In this document: positions 1 through 6,838 of the stretch, piece by piece
Layout: each line of letters starts with the position of its first letter
Position numbering within the stretch: position 1 is the first letter of the stretch
From: Cyclobacteriaceae bacterium
GTDB taxonomy: Bacteria; Bacteroidota; Bacteroidia; Cytophagales; Cyclobacteriaceae
Length of the DNA stretch: 6,838 bases
Direction: 5' to 3'
Assembly (NCBI GenBank): GCA_026994125.1
Contig: JALWRJ010000190.1
Coordinates: forward strand, 1-6,838
Position numbers and translations under genes: made by a program
Notes under the pieces: generated by a model
Seen by the model: only the letters and a program-made list of their open reading frames with translations
Database searches by the model: none
Told to the model about the DNA's origin: nothing

Positions 1-54
1 GTATTGGCTCCTACCCTGGATACCGGGAGTGACACTGACACCACGGCTAACTAA
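1..54 (+). CDS. C-terminal end of an upstream gene, possibly SecG
   Basis: Frame 1 is open from the window edge and gives a 17-residue tail, VLAPTLDTGSDTDTTAN, ending in TAA at 52-54. A strong intrinsic terminator follows 21 bp later, which supports a real gene end here. The tail is polar, rich in Thr and Asp, with no recognisable domain. In many Bacteroidetes the gene just upstream of groES is secG, the small subunit of the SecYEG translocon, whose C-terminus is a low-complexity hydrophilic tail; the short tail seen here is compatible with that. This is inference from gene order and composition only, because the membrane helices that would prove SecG lie outside the window. Frame 2 is also open up to 69 but gives a less natural protein. 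Confidence 0.5.
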   Translation, partial: VLAPTLDTGSDTDTTAN

Positions 55-75
55 GAAATTAAGAAATTAATACTC

Positions 76-99
76 AAAGGGGCTTAAGCCCCTTTTTTT
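76..99 (+). terminator. Rho-independent terminator after the upstream gene
   Basis: AAAGGGGC (76-83) pairs perfectly with GCCCCTTT (88-95) around a TTAA loop. The stem is followed by, and merges into, a run of seven T (93-99). It isolates the upstream gene from groES, so groESL must have its own promoter in 100-219. Confidence 0.9.
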
Positions 100-118
100 A
101 TGCCAAAAAATAAGTGTA

Positions 119-142
119 ACTGCAATTTTGACTGCAATTTTG
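119..142 (+). repeat. 12-bp perfect tandem repeat in the groES leader
   Basis: ACTGCAATTTTG occurs twice back to back (119-130 and 131-142). An inverted copy of its CAATTTT core lies at 152-158 (AAAATTG). The 12-bp spacing is close to one helical turn, so both copies would face roughly the same side of the DNA. The position just upstream of the putative promoter makes a regulator-binding site plausible, but no known operator was recognised. Confidence 0.6.
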
Positions 143-155
143 ACACATTTTAAAA

Positions 156-172
156 TTGGCACATTTAATGAT
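156..172 (+). promoter_or_regulatory. Candidate sigma-54-like (-24/-12) promoter for groESL
   Basis: TTGGCACATTTAATGAT contains a perfect -24 element (TGGCAC). The invariant GG lies exactly 10 nt before a GA where the -12 element has GC (consensus TGGCAC-N5-TTGC). The -12 half is therefore degenerate. Predicted transcription would start near 182, leaving a leader of about 38 nt to the groES ATG. The tandem repeat 14 bp upstream would be unusually close for a classical enhancer. No TAnnTTTG housekeeping element is seen in the leader. The alternative TTGACA (140-145) with TTTAAT (164-169) resembles an E. coli sigma-70 promoter, which is not the usual form in Bacteroidetes. Confidence 0.35.
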
Positions 173-219
173 AATAGGGGGAGGTAACAAAAATTGAGTT
201 TAATCAAAATTTTTATAAG

Positions 220-498
220 ATGTCTAACGTAAAAATCACACCATTAGCAGATAGGGTATTAGTATTGCCCGAAGCTGCCGAAGAAAAAACAGCATCAGGT
301 ATCATTATACCCGATACCGCCAAAGAAAAACCACAACGTGGTACCGTTGCAGCCGTTGGTAAAGGCAAAGCCGATGAGCCCATGACTGTAAAAGTAGGCG
401 ACACCGTACTTTACGGAAAATACTCAGGTACTGAGCTTAATGTTGAAGGTACCGATTATTTAATGATGCGAGAATCTGACATTTTAGCAATTGTTTAA
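220..498 (+). CDS. groES: GroES (Hsp10) co-chaperonin
   Basis: This 92-residue protein is the seven-subunit lid of the GroEL folding chamber and acts in the cytoplasm. It caps the ATP-bound GroEL ring and releases substrate into the closed cavity. The N-terminus has the family signature ([12 protein letters not shown], residues 6-17). The mobile loop that docks on the GroEL apical domain spans about residues 18-34 and carries the conserved hydrophobic tripeptide I28-I29-I30 before P31. The C-terminal half has the usual [12 protein letters not shown] strand pair and ends with ESDILAIV. Length fits the family (about 90-97). The start at 220 is the only ATG giving the full conserved N-terminus; the leader is A/T-rich with no strong Shine-Dalgarno, as is normal in Bacteroidetes. 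groEL follows after 37 bp on the same transcript. No CIRCE operator was found, so HrcA control is unlikely. Confidence 0.98.
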   Translation: MSNVKITPLADRVLVLPEAAEEKTASGIIIPDTAKEKPQRGTVAAVGKGKADEPMTVKVGDTVLYGKYSGTELNVEGTDYLMMRESDILAIV

Positions 499-529
499 CC
501 TGCTATACGCAGACCTAATTAAAAAATAA

Positions 530-2173
<1,644 letters not shown>

Positions 2174-2197
2174 ACCACATCTGCCACCGATTAAACT

Positions 2198-2236
2198 AAA
2201 AAAGCTCGTTCAAAAAATTGAACGAGCTTTTTTTTT
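2198..2236. terminator. Bidirectional terminator between groEL and the siaC-like gene
   Basis: AAAGCTCGTTCAA (2201-2213) pairs perfectly with TTGAACGAGCTTT (2218-2230) across a 4-nt A loop. The stem can extend by three further A-T pairs from 2198. It is followed by T tracts on the + strand (2228-2236) and, through the A-rich left flank, by T-rich sequence on the - strand. It lies 24 bp after groEL and about 50 bp past the end of the leftward operon, so it can serve both convergent units. No second hairpin was found in 2237-2285. Confidence 0.92.
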
Positions 2237-2285
2237 GAATATTGCGAACTGTTAACCTGTATTCGGTTTTCAAACAACAAATCCG

Positions 2286-2669
2286 CTATACCTTTAACAC
2301 TTTAAATTCAAACGGGATATCAACCAAATCCTTGTAATCGTGGCCTGCATCCAATATTTCCTCATCATCCTCTTCGTAAAACCACTCTACCTTAATTTGC
2401 TTATCCGGCATGCCTGTTAAACGTTCAAATTGCTTAAAGAAATCGACCAAACACTTGCTGGTGCTGGTATTAAAATACTCCAATACAACTCTAACAACAG
2501 TTTCAGGTTTAGGCTGTTCCAGATACCTATCCACCCAATTGCTCAACGATTTGTAAAAACTAATTGGGTTTTCGGGAATAGACTTACCCGTGATAGAAAT
2601 AATTCCTGTGCTGGCTTTAAAATCCACTTCGGGTGTTCTGTCCGTTCTTTGTATAAAAACATCCTCCAT
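2286..2669 (-). CDS. SiaC-family (DUF1987) phospho-switch protein
   Basis: This 127-residue protein matches the SiaC/DUF1987 family (P. aeruginosa SiaC is of nearly the same length). Visible family marks are the N-terminal TDRTPEVDF (9-17), a GIISITGKSIPENP block (22-35), the core LEYFNTSTSK (63-72) and an acidic WFYEEDDEE segment near residues 96-104, followed by the PFEFKVL end. In P. aeruginosa, SiaC is phosphorylated on Thr68 by SiaB and dephosphorylated by SiaA, and the unphosphorylated form activates the diguanylate cyclase SiaD. Here T68 falls in the NTS motif at exactly the same number. The protein is cytoplasmic, with no signal peptide. It starts 19 bp after the upstream POT gene and is probably its last operon partner. 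No siaA, siaB or cyclase gene is in the window, so the partner it acts on is unknown; the c-di-GMP role is inferred from the family. Confidence 0.88.
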   Translation of the reverse strand: MEDVFIQRTDRTPEVDFKASTGIISITGKSIPENPISFYKSLSNWVDRYLEQPKPETVVRVVLEYFNTSTSKCLVDFFKQFERLTGMPDKQIKVEWFYEEDDEEILDAGHDYKDLVDIPFEFKVLKV

Positions 2670-2688
2670 TTAAGTATGCTTTGGGTAA

Positions 2689-4731
2689 TTATAATTGAAC
2701 ATCTTCGGCACCGTGAGTTAGTTTTTTCAGGCGTTTCATAAACAATAATAAAAGTATGCCAAAGGCGCCTGTAAAAGCAAATATCATCATAAAAGTTCTA
2801 AACTCTATTTTGTTTTGCACCTCGAATACTTCAACACTACCCGAATACAACACATAATCTACTTTTTCCTGCCCTTTTCGAACAGCCTCAGCTTTGGTGC
2901 CATCGTAGCCAAAGCGGGTAATTACGGTGTACTCTTTTTGGTCAGGAATACTTTGCAAATAATCTTTTAAATGTGTTTCGTTTTTGGCATCTAAAGCAAA
3001 CATATTGGCTACATTAACACCATTTTTGGCCAATACTAATTGACCGTTTTCAATTTTCCCTTTAGTTACCAACTCAAAATCGTAACCCTTAGCCACCAGG
3101 GTATCAATGGTGGTAAAAGCCGATAAATCGGCCGAGGATTTTAAGCCGATTTCGATAGGCTCGGCTTGTGCACTTTCGCCAATTGAACCTGCCACTTTGT
3201 TACCCAACCCGGTAGCTGCAAAATATACGCCCATCATAATAGAAACGTACTTAACCGGAGCCACTTTGGTAATAAACGAAAGTGCTACCGGAGAAGCACT
3301 TAACTCGCCAATGGTGTGGAATAAATACGCCAAAATAAGCAATACCAACGCAGCTTTATCGCCATATTGGTGCACATCAGATGATGCCTTGGCCATAAAC
3401 AAAAAGCCAATGCCCATAATAATGGTACCTACAGCCATTTTAAATAAAGAGGAGTTTTCTCTACCCCACTTTGCCCATAAAATCCAAAAGCCGCCAACCA
3501 TGGTACCAAAAATCATTATAAACATGGCATTTACCGATTGGAACACCGAGGCAGGAATTTCGTATGGATTTGTAAACACATTATTATAGAACCTAAGCAG
3601 GTAGTACACCACGGTAAGCACCACGGTAAGCAGGGCAAATAGTTTTGCGGTATCGTTCTTTTTGATTATATCAACAACGGTTTTAATAGCTAAAAAGCCT
3701 ATAAATACGATAAACAGGGCATCAATGTAAAATAATGATACCACCCGGTCTATTTTATCGCGGGTATAGATATTCATTAACCCACCTGCTTGCTCAAAAG
3801 CCCCCCAAAAAACAATTACAATTAAAAAAGAAAGGATGAGCACCACAAAACGGTCTTTTTCGATGCTATCTATATCCTTATAAATCATCATTAAAAAGCC
3901 AAAAACCAGGGCCAGAAACACCCCTAGGGCAGCATAAGCGAATACCTCAGTACCCGAAGCATAACGGAATGCTAAAAACACACTTGCCACGGCCAACAGC
4001 AAGGTAATAGTAAGCTGCAAGGGGCTCTTTATTAAATTAGTTAGCAATTCGCCAAACGAGGAATCTTCACCGTTTTGCTTGCCTTCAGTTTTACTTGGAG
4101 GTTCACCAATACCTTTTAAATACTTGCCTCCCCAAACAAAGGTAATTTGCCCCAATAGCATGCCAAAGCCAGCCAGGCCAAAGCCATAATGCCAACCAAT
4201 GGTTTCGCCTACAGCCCCCACTATTAATGAAGCCAAGAATGCACCCACATTTATTCCTATATAAAACAACGTAAAACCTTGGTCTCTGCGTGGGTCGCCT
4301 TGTTTGTATAAGCCACCCACCATGGTTGAAATATTGGGTTTTAAGGCACCTACCCCTAAAATAATAAGTAACAAACCGGTATAAAAAGCCCACAGGGTTT
4401 CTACTGCCAATATGCCATGGCCTGCCACTAATATTAAACCGCCCACTAGTACGGCTTTCTTTTGCCCAATAAATTTATCGGCCAAAATACCGCCCGGAAT
4501 TGACATTACATACACCAGCATAGTGTACCAGCCATAAAGAGCTAGGGCGCTACCGTTGGTCCAGCCCAAGCCGGGGTTAAACAGCTTGGTAGCTGAAGTT
4601 ACCATGTACAAGGTAAGAATAGCACGCATACCGTAGTAGGAAAAGCGCTCCCACATTTCGGCAAAAAACAAAATAAAAAGCCCTTTGGGGTGCCCAAAAA
4701 GCTCGTCAGATATAGGTTGGTTTGTATTCAT
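2689..4731 (-). CDS. POT/PTR-family proton:peptide symporter, enlarged form
   Basis: This 680-residue inner-membrane transporter is expected to import di- and tripeptides with protons. Family marks are the TM1 motif E25-M-W-E28-R29-F followed by SYY (proton coupling), GGILAD-x4-GQ and GH after TM2-TM3, TM4 K131 in LKPN, the FYIGIN motif of TM5 (156-161), FEQAGG of TM7 (E313) and GELSASPVA of TM10 (E475). The usual bacterial layout is 14 helices in about 500 residues. This protein has two extra blocks compared with its neighbour: residues about 330-387 add two hydrophobic helices with a Lys-rich turn between TM7 and TM8, and about 520-644 add a hydrophilic domain before the last helix (645-667). 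The parity of the helices places that domain outside the cytoplasm. It lies 28 bp after the other POT gene and 19 bp before the SiaC-like gene, consistent with one operon. Peptide transport is well supported by motifs; the exact substrate is not. Confidence 0.93.
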   Translation of the reverse strand: MNTNQPISDELFGHPKGLFILFFAEMWERFSYYGMRAILTLYMVTSATKLFNPGLGWTNGSALALYGWYTMLVYVMSIPGGILADKFIGQKKAVLVGGLILVAGHGILAVETLWAFYTGLLLIILGVGALKPNISTMVGGLYKQGDPRRDQGFTLFYIGINVGAFLASLIVGAVGETIGWHYGFGLAGFGMLLGQITFVWGGKYLKGIGEPPSKTEGKQNGEDSSFGELLTNLIKSPLQLTITLLLAVASVFLAFRYASGTEVFAYAALGVFLALVFGFLMMIYKDIDSIEKDRFVVLILSFLIVIVFWGAFEQAGGLMNIYTRDKIDRVVSLFYIDALFIVFIGFLAIKTVVDIIKKNDTAKLFALLTVVLTVVYYLLRFYNNVFTNPYEIPASVFQSVNAMFIMIFGTMVGGFWILWAKWGRENSSLFKMAVGTIIMGIGFLFMAKASSDVHQYGDKAALVLLILAYLFHTIGELSASPVALSFITKVAPVKYVSIMMGVYFAATGLGNKVAGSIGESAQAEPIEIGLKSSADLSAFTTIDTLVAKGYDFELVTKGKIENGQLVLAKNGVNVANMFALDAKNETHLKDYLQSIPDQKEYTVITRFGYDGTKAEAVRKGQEKVDYVLYSGSVEVFEVQNKIEFRTFMMIFAFTGAFGILLLLFMKRLKKLTHGAEDVQL
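2800..3174 (-). other. Region encoding the extracytoplasmic insertion of the 680-aa POT
   Basis: Residues about 520-644 contain no hydrophobic helix. They form a mixed alpha/beta-looking hydrophilic stretch with segments such as YDFELVTKG, LVLAKNGV, YTVITRFGYDG and VDYVLYSGSVEV. The stretch lies between the SPVALSFITKVAP/TM11 region and the final helix. The neighbouring 501-aa POT has only about 15 residues at this place. No known domain was recognised. Boundaries are estimated by eye against the neighbour. Confidence 0.7.
3571..3744 (-). other. Region encoding the extra two-helix hairpin of the 680-aa POT
   Basis: Residues about 330-387 hold two hydrophobic segments (SLFYIDALFIVFIGFLAI and LFALLTVVLTVVYYLL) separated by a Lys-rich turn (KTVVDIIKKNDTAK). 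The neighbouring POT goes directly from its TM7 RDYTDRS segment to the GYLMPPGWLQNVN start of TM8, which matches PYEIPASVFQSVN after this block. The positive turn suits a cytoplasmic loop, which fits a hairpin entering from the periplasmic side. Confidence 0.7.
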
Positions 4732-4759
4732 TATATTGAAATAGTTTTTATAAAATCAC

Positions 4760-6265
4760 TTATTTAACATCTCCCATCCATTTTCGTAACAGCCCCGAGG
4801 TAACAACAAAAGTTAACCCTACCCCTACTCCCATCCATACAACGGAACTAAATAAATCAGGTAATTGGGTCACGTCATTAGAATCAAAATTACCGGCAAA
4901 TTGCCCAGCAATCAGGTTACCCAAAGAGGCTCCCACAAACCAAATCCCCATCATTTGCCCCACATATTTTTTGGGAGCCAATTTGGTAGTTGCACTCATT
5001 CCTACAGGGCTTAAGGTAAGCTCTCCAACTGAATGCAAAAAATAGGTTAGAATTAGATAGCCCATACTAGCTGCACCTGCTGATATTGCAGCAGCTTTTG
5101 CGGCAAATATCATTACCCAAAAACCACTAGCCATTAAAATTAACCCAAAACCAAATTTTAATGGAGTACTGGGGTTTAAATTTTTTGCCGCAAGTTTAAC
5201 CCATAAAGTACCCATTAAAGGAGCTAAAACAATTATAAAAAATGGATTTACATTTTGAAGCCAACCTGGTGGCATAAGGTATCCAAATAATGAACGGTCG
5301 GTGTAATCACGTGCAAATAAATTAAGAGTAGAGCCGGCCTGCTCAAAACCTGCCCAAAAAGTAGCAGCTCCTAAAAATAAAATAAAAATTATAACAACTT
5401 GTTTTTTGTCTTGCACACTTATTCCTCCGTTTACAATTATATTAAGCAAATAAACAAAGGTAATTCCAGGAATCAGGTAAGTCATTGATTCGGCCACACC
5501 TTCTGCAGTGGTTAAATCTACCCAACCTTTCCATTGAGCAAGACCAAGAAGCAGTACACTTAGGCCAACAATTATGTAAGCTCCAATGGGGTGGCTTTTA
5601 GTGCCATTACCTTCTATCGATTTATCTTTCCCTTTGGCTTCTAATCCAATAGTGCCCAATTGCTTGTTTCCTGTAAGTTTATATTGTAGTAACCCAAAAA
5701 ACATACCTATGGCAGCCAGGCCAAACCCATAATGCCAGTTCCACTGTGCAAAAAGGCTAACAAACGTTTGCCCTAAAAAAGAACCTAAATTTATCCCCAT
5801 ATAAAACACAGAAAAACCTGCATCTCTTCTTGCTCCTCCCTCAGGGTACAAATCGGCAACCATTGTACTAATATTAGGTTTTAAAAAACCGGTTCCAAAA
5901 GCTACAAAGGCAAGTCCGAGGATAAATATTGTTTTGCTACCAGGTATCGCAAGCAATCCATGCCCTATCATAATTAAAACACCTCCATTCCAAACTGCTT
6001 TACGTTGGCCAATCATATTATCGGCAATCCAACCACCAGGCAATGTTAACAAATATACTGCAGCAGTATAAAGCCCGTAAATGGCTCCTGCTTCAACGTT
6101 TGATAAGCCTAAGCCGTGCTGAGCTACTGTAGTCGTCATAAATAAAATAAGAATGGCGCGCATTCCATAATAGCTGAAACGTTCCCACATTTCAGTCATA
6201 AACAAGGTCATTAATCCCCTTGGATGACCAAAAAAGGTTTTTGCATTAGATTGGTTTGAAGTCAT
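4760..6265 (-). CDS. POT/PTR-family proton:peptide symporter
   Basis: This 501-residue major-facilitator transporter is predicted to take up di/tripeptides across the inner membrane, driven by protons. It shows every POT signature: E25-M-W-E28-R29-F then SYYGMRAI in TM1, GGWIAD-x3-GQRKA after TM2, GHGLL, K129 in the TM4 FLKPNIS motif, FYMGINLGS in TM5, FWAGFEQAGS in TM7 (E308) and GELTLSPVG with TKLAP in TM10 (E415). Fourteen hydrophobic segments are visible, including the two extra helices typical of bacterial POTs between the N and C bundles. Length is normal for the family. The ATG at 6265 gives an N-terminus that matches the next gene residue for residue in spacing (FGHP at 12-15, EMWER at 25-29). 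It is the first gene of the leftward operon; its promoter probably lies in 6294-6323. Confidence 0.96.
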   Translation of the reverse strand: MTSNQSNAKTFFGHPRGLMTLFMTEMWERFSYYGMRAILILFMTTTVAQHGLGLSNVEAGAIYGLYTAAVYLLTLPGGWIADNMIGQRKAVWNGGVLIMIGHGLLAIPGSKTIFILGLAFVAFGTGFLKPNISTMVADLYPEGGARRDAGFSVFYMGINLGSFLGQTFVSLFAQWNWHYGFGLAAIGMFFGLLQYKLTGNKQLGTIGLEAKGKDKSIEGNGTKSHPIGAYIIVGLSVLLLGLAQWKGWVDLTTAEGVAESMTYLIPGITFVYLLNIIVNGGISVQDKKQVVIIFILFLGAATFWAGFEQAGSTLNLFARDYTDRSLFGYLMPPGWLQNVNPFFIIVLAPLMGTLWVKLAAKNLNPSTPLKFGFGLILMASGFWVMIFAAKAAAISAGAASMGYLILTYFLHSVGELTLSPVGMSATTKLAPKKYVGQMMGIWFVGASLGNLIAGQFAGNFDSNDVTQLPDLFSSVVWMGVGVGLTFVVTSGLLRKWMGDVK

Positions 6266-6293
6266 TTGTGTTAAGTTTTCTTACAAAAGCCAC

Positions 6294-6323
6294 CAAAGTA
6301 CTACGCTCAATTAATTAAAACAA
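6294..6323 (-). promoter_or_regulatory. Candidate Bacteroidetes promoter for the POT operon
   Basis: Read on the - strand, TTG (6323-6321) is followed after 19 nt by GTACTTTG (6301-6294), close to the Bacteroidetes -33 TTG / -7 TAnnTTTG pattern; only the first two bases of the -7 element differ. Transcription would start near 6287, giving a leader of about 22 nt before the ATG at 6265. Confidence 0.4.
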
Positions 6324-6338
6324 GCACATCTTAAATGT

Positions 6339-6366
6339 TTGGCAGTAGAATTAAGGCAACTGCCAA
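6339..6366. repeat. Inverted repeat in the divergent intergenic region
   Basis: TTGGCAGT (6339-6346) and ACTGCCAA (6359-6366) are perfect inverted 8-mers around a 12-nt spacer. The sequence CTGCCAATAA within the right arm region (6360-6369) recurs as a direct copy at 6447-6456. There is no T tract, so it is not a terminator. It sits between two divergent promoters, which suggests an operator; no known regulator was identified. Confidence 0.5.
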
Positions 6367-6436
6367 TAAGTTGTAATATTTATATTTTTAGTTGGTTATT
6401 ACTATTTTATTTTATTCTGAGCTTAGCAACTAATTA

Positions 6437-6469
6437 TTGAATAGTTCTGCCAATAAAATTGTAGCTTTG
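6437..6469 (+). promoter_or_regulatory. Bacteroidetes-type promoter for pckA
   Basis: TAGCTTTG (6462-6469) matches the -7 consensus TAnnTTTG exactly, with a TTG at 6437-6439 separated by 22 nt, within the range described for the phylum. Transcription would begin near 6475, about 30 nt before the ATG. A copy of CTGCCAATAA (6447-6456) lies between the two elements, and a 10-bp palindrome GTTAATTAAC (6487-6496) lies in the leader; either could bind a regulator. Confidence 0.55.
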
Positions 6470-6504
6470 CGAGCAACTTTTAACCCGTTAATTAACCAAG
6501 TAAT

Positions 6505-6838
6505 ATGTTAAATTTTGAAGTTACCCCTAAGAATGCTTCGTTGGAGGCATTGGGTATAAAAAATGCCAGGTTGCATTGGAACCTGCCCCCCGAAAAACTA
6601 GCCGAAATTTCGATTGAAAAAGGGTTAGCGACTCGAGCAAGTAGCGGAGCCATTAATGTACTCACCGGTGAGTTTACCGGACGTTCGCCTAAAGACCGAT
6701 TTATTGTTAAAGATGCCAGCAGTGGCGAGCACACTAGGGATAGTCGCAAAGCCAAACGCAAGGAAGATGCGGAAAAACGCAAAGCCTTACAGCCCAAACG
6801 CAATCAGCTCAAAAAATTAGAGCAACGCTTAGAGAAGC
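6505..6838 (+). CDS. pckA: PEP carboxykinase (ATP), N-terminal part, running into unrelated sequence
   Basis: The ATG at 6505 opens a frame with no stop to the window edge. Residues 1 to about 71 match the N-terminus of ATP-dependent phosphoenolpyruvate carboxykinase, which interconverts oxaloacetate and PEP in the cytoplasm for gluconeogenesis or, in some fermenters, CO2 fixation. The segment LGIKNARLHWNLPPEKLAE is followed by SSGAINVLTGEFTGRSPKDRFIVKDA. The TGxFTGRSPKDRFIV block is the family's hallmark and binds substrate through its Arg. In PckA this should continue with a VWWG-like segment and about 460 more residues including the P-loop. Instead, from about residue 72 the frame becomes a Lys/Arg/Glu-rich coiled coil unlike any PckA. 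The identity of the first part is firm; the complete gene cannot be judged here and the join is suspect. Confidence 0.85.
   Translation, partial: MLNFEVTPKNASLEALGIKNARLHWNLPPEKLAEISIEKGLATRASSGAINVLTGEFTGRSPKDRFIVKDASSGEHTRDSRKAKRKEDAEKRKALQPKRNQLKKLEQRLEK
6718..6838 (+). other. ABC-F ATPase-like coiled-coil segment joined in frame to pckA
   Basis: From about residue 72 of the pckA frame, the product reads SSGEHTRDSRKAKRKEDAEK and goes on through KRKALQPKRNQLKKLEQRLEK. The pattern RK-x2-KR-x-(2)-AE-x-R-x4-P-x-R-x2-L-x2-LE-x2-LEK resembles the C-terminal linker and coiled coil of ABC-F ATPases of the YheS type (E. coli YheS has ARKDQKRREAELRAQTQPLR). Five of six Arg codons are CGC, whereas groEL and the first 70 codons here mostly use CGA, CGT, AGA or AGG. 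This suggests DNA from another organism, perhaps a gammaproteobacterium. Recognition is from memory of the family, without alignment. Confidence 0.6.

Noticed and set aside
53..68. 8-bp tandem repeat AAGAAATT x2 after the first stop codon
   Set aside because: It is short, AT-rich, and overlaps the stop codon of the upstream gene; it is most likely chance in low-complexity sequence.
100..219. CIRCE operator (TTAGCACTC-N9-GAGTGCTAA) before groES
   Set aside because: No copy or near copy is present. The only inverted elements are the CAATTTT/AAAATTG cores and a short ATTTTAAAAT palindrome.
2430..2741. 103-codon + strand reading frame opposite the siaC-like gene
   Set aside because: It is antisense to a clear DUF1987 family gene, runs into the next gene, and its product resembles no known protein.
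3107..3589. 160-codon + strand reading frame opposite the 680-aa POT gene
   Set aside because: It is a mirror of a well-supported membrane protein gene with strong family motifs; the antisense product shows no domain.
6339..6366. The inverted repeat as a transcription terminator
   Set aside because: It has no T tract on either side and lies between divergent promoters, where no terminator is expected.
6492..6803. 103-codon - strand reading frame opposite pckA
   Set aside because: The sense strand encodes the PckA hallmark TGEFTGRSPKDRFIV with a good promoter upstream. The antisense frame also crosses the suspected chimeric join.

Overview
The window looks like a piece of a Bacteroidetes (Bacteroidota) genome. 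The evidence is moderate-to-low GC with A-rich, Shine-Dalgarno-poor leaders, a good match to the Bacteroidetes -7 promoter element (TAnnTTTG) ahead of pckA, groES/groEL proteins of the Bacteroidetes type, and a gene set (groESL, tandem POT peptide transporters, a SiaC/DUF1987 protein, ATP-type PEP carboxykinase) typical of that phylum. No finer placement is attempted.

Layout, left to right. Positions 1-54 hold the last 17 codons of an upstream + strand gene, possibly secG, closed by a strong hairpin terminator at 76-99. A 165-bp leader follows, with a 12-bp tandem repeat and a sigma-54-like element. Then comes the groES-groEL operon (220-2173), ended by a long, U-flanked, apparently bidirectional terminator (2198-2236). 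Convergent to it on the - strand is a likely three-gene operon transcribed leftward from about 6290: a 501-aa POT peptide transporter (4760-6265), a second, enlarged 680-aa POT transporter (2689-4731), and a 127-aa SiaC-like phospho-switch protein (2286-2669). Gaps between these genes are 28 and 19 bp. A 239-bp divergent intergenic region (6266-6504) carries promoters for both sides and repeated TTGGCAG half-sites. It leads to the start of pckA on the + strand at 6505.

Most of the window is ordinary: chaperonin folding machinery plus a proton-driven di/tripeptide uptake operon. Four points deserve a second look. (1) The pckA reading frame stops resembling PEP carboxykinase after about residue 71 and continues in frame as a lysine/arginine-rich coiled coil resembling the C-terminal region of a gammaproteobacterial ABC-F ATPase, with a shift in arginine codon use. 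This is most simply a chimeric join at the end of the sequence. (2) The 680-aa POT protein has two insertions its neighbour lacks: a two-helix hairpin after TM7 and a roughly 125-residue extracytoplasmic domain before the last helix. (3) A SiaC-like protein with the phospho-acceptor threonine at position 68 sits at the end of the peptide-transport operon without SiaA, SiaB or SiaD partners in view. (4) The groES leader has an unusual repeat plus -24/-12-like layout. I see no convincing wholly new system.
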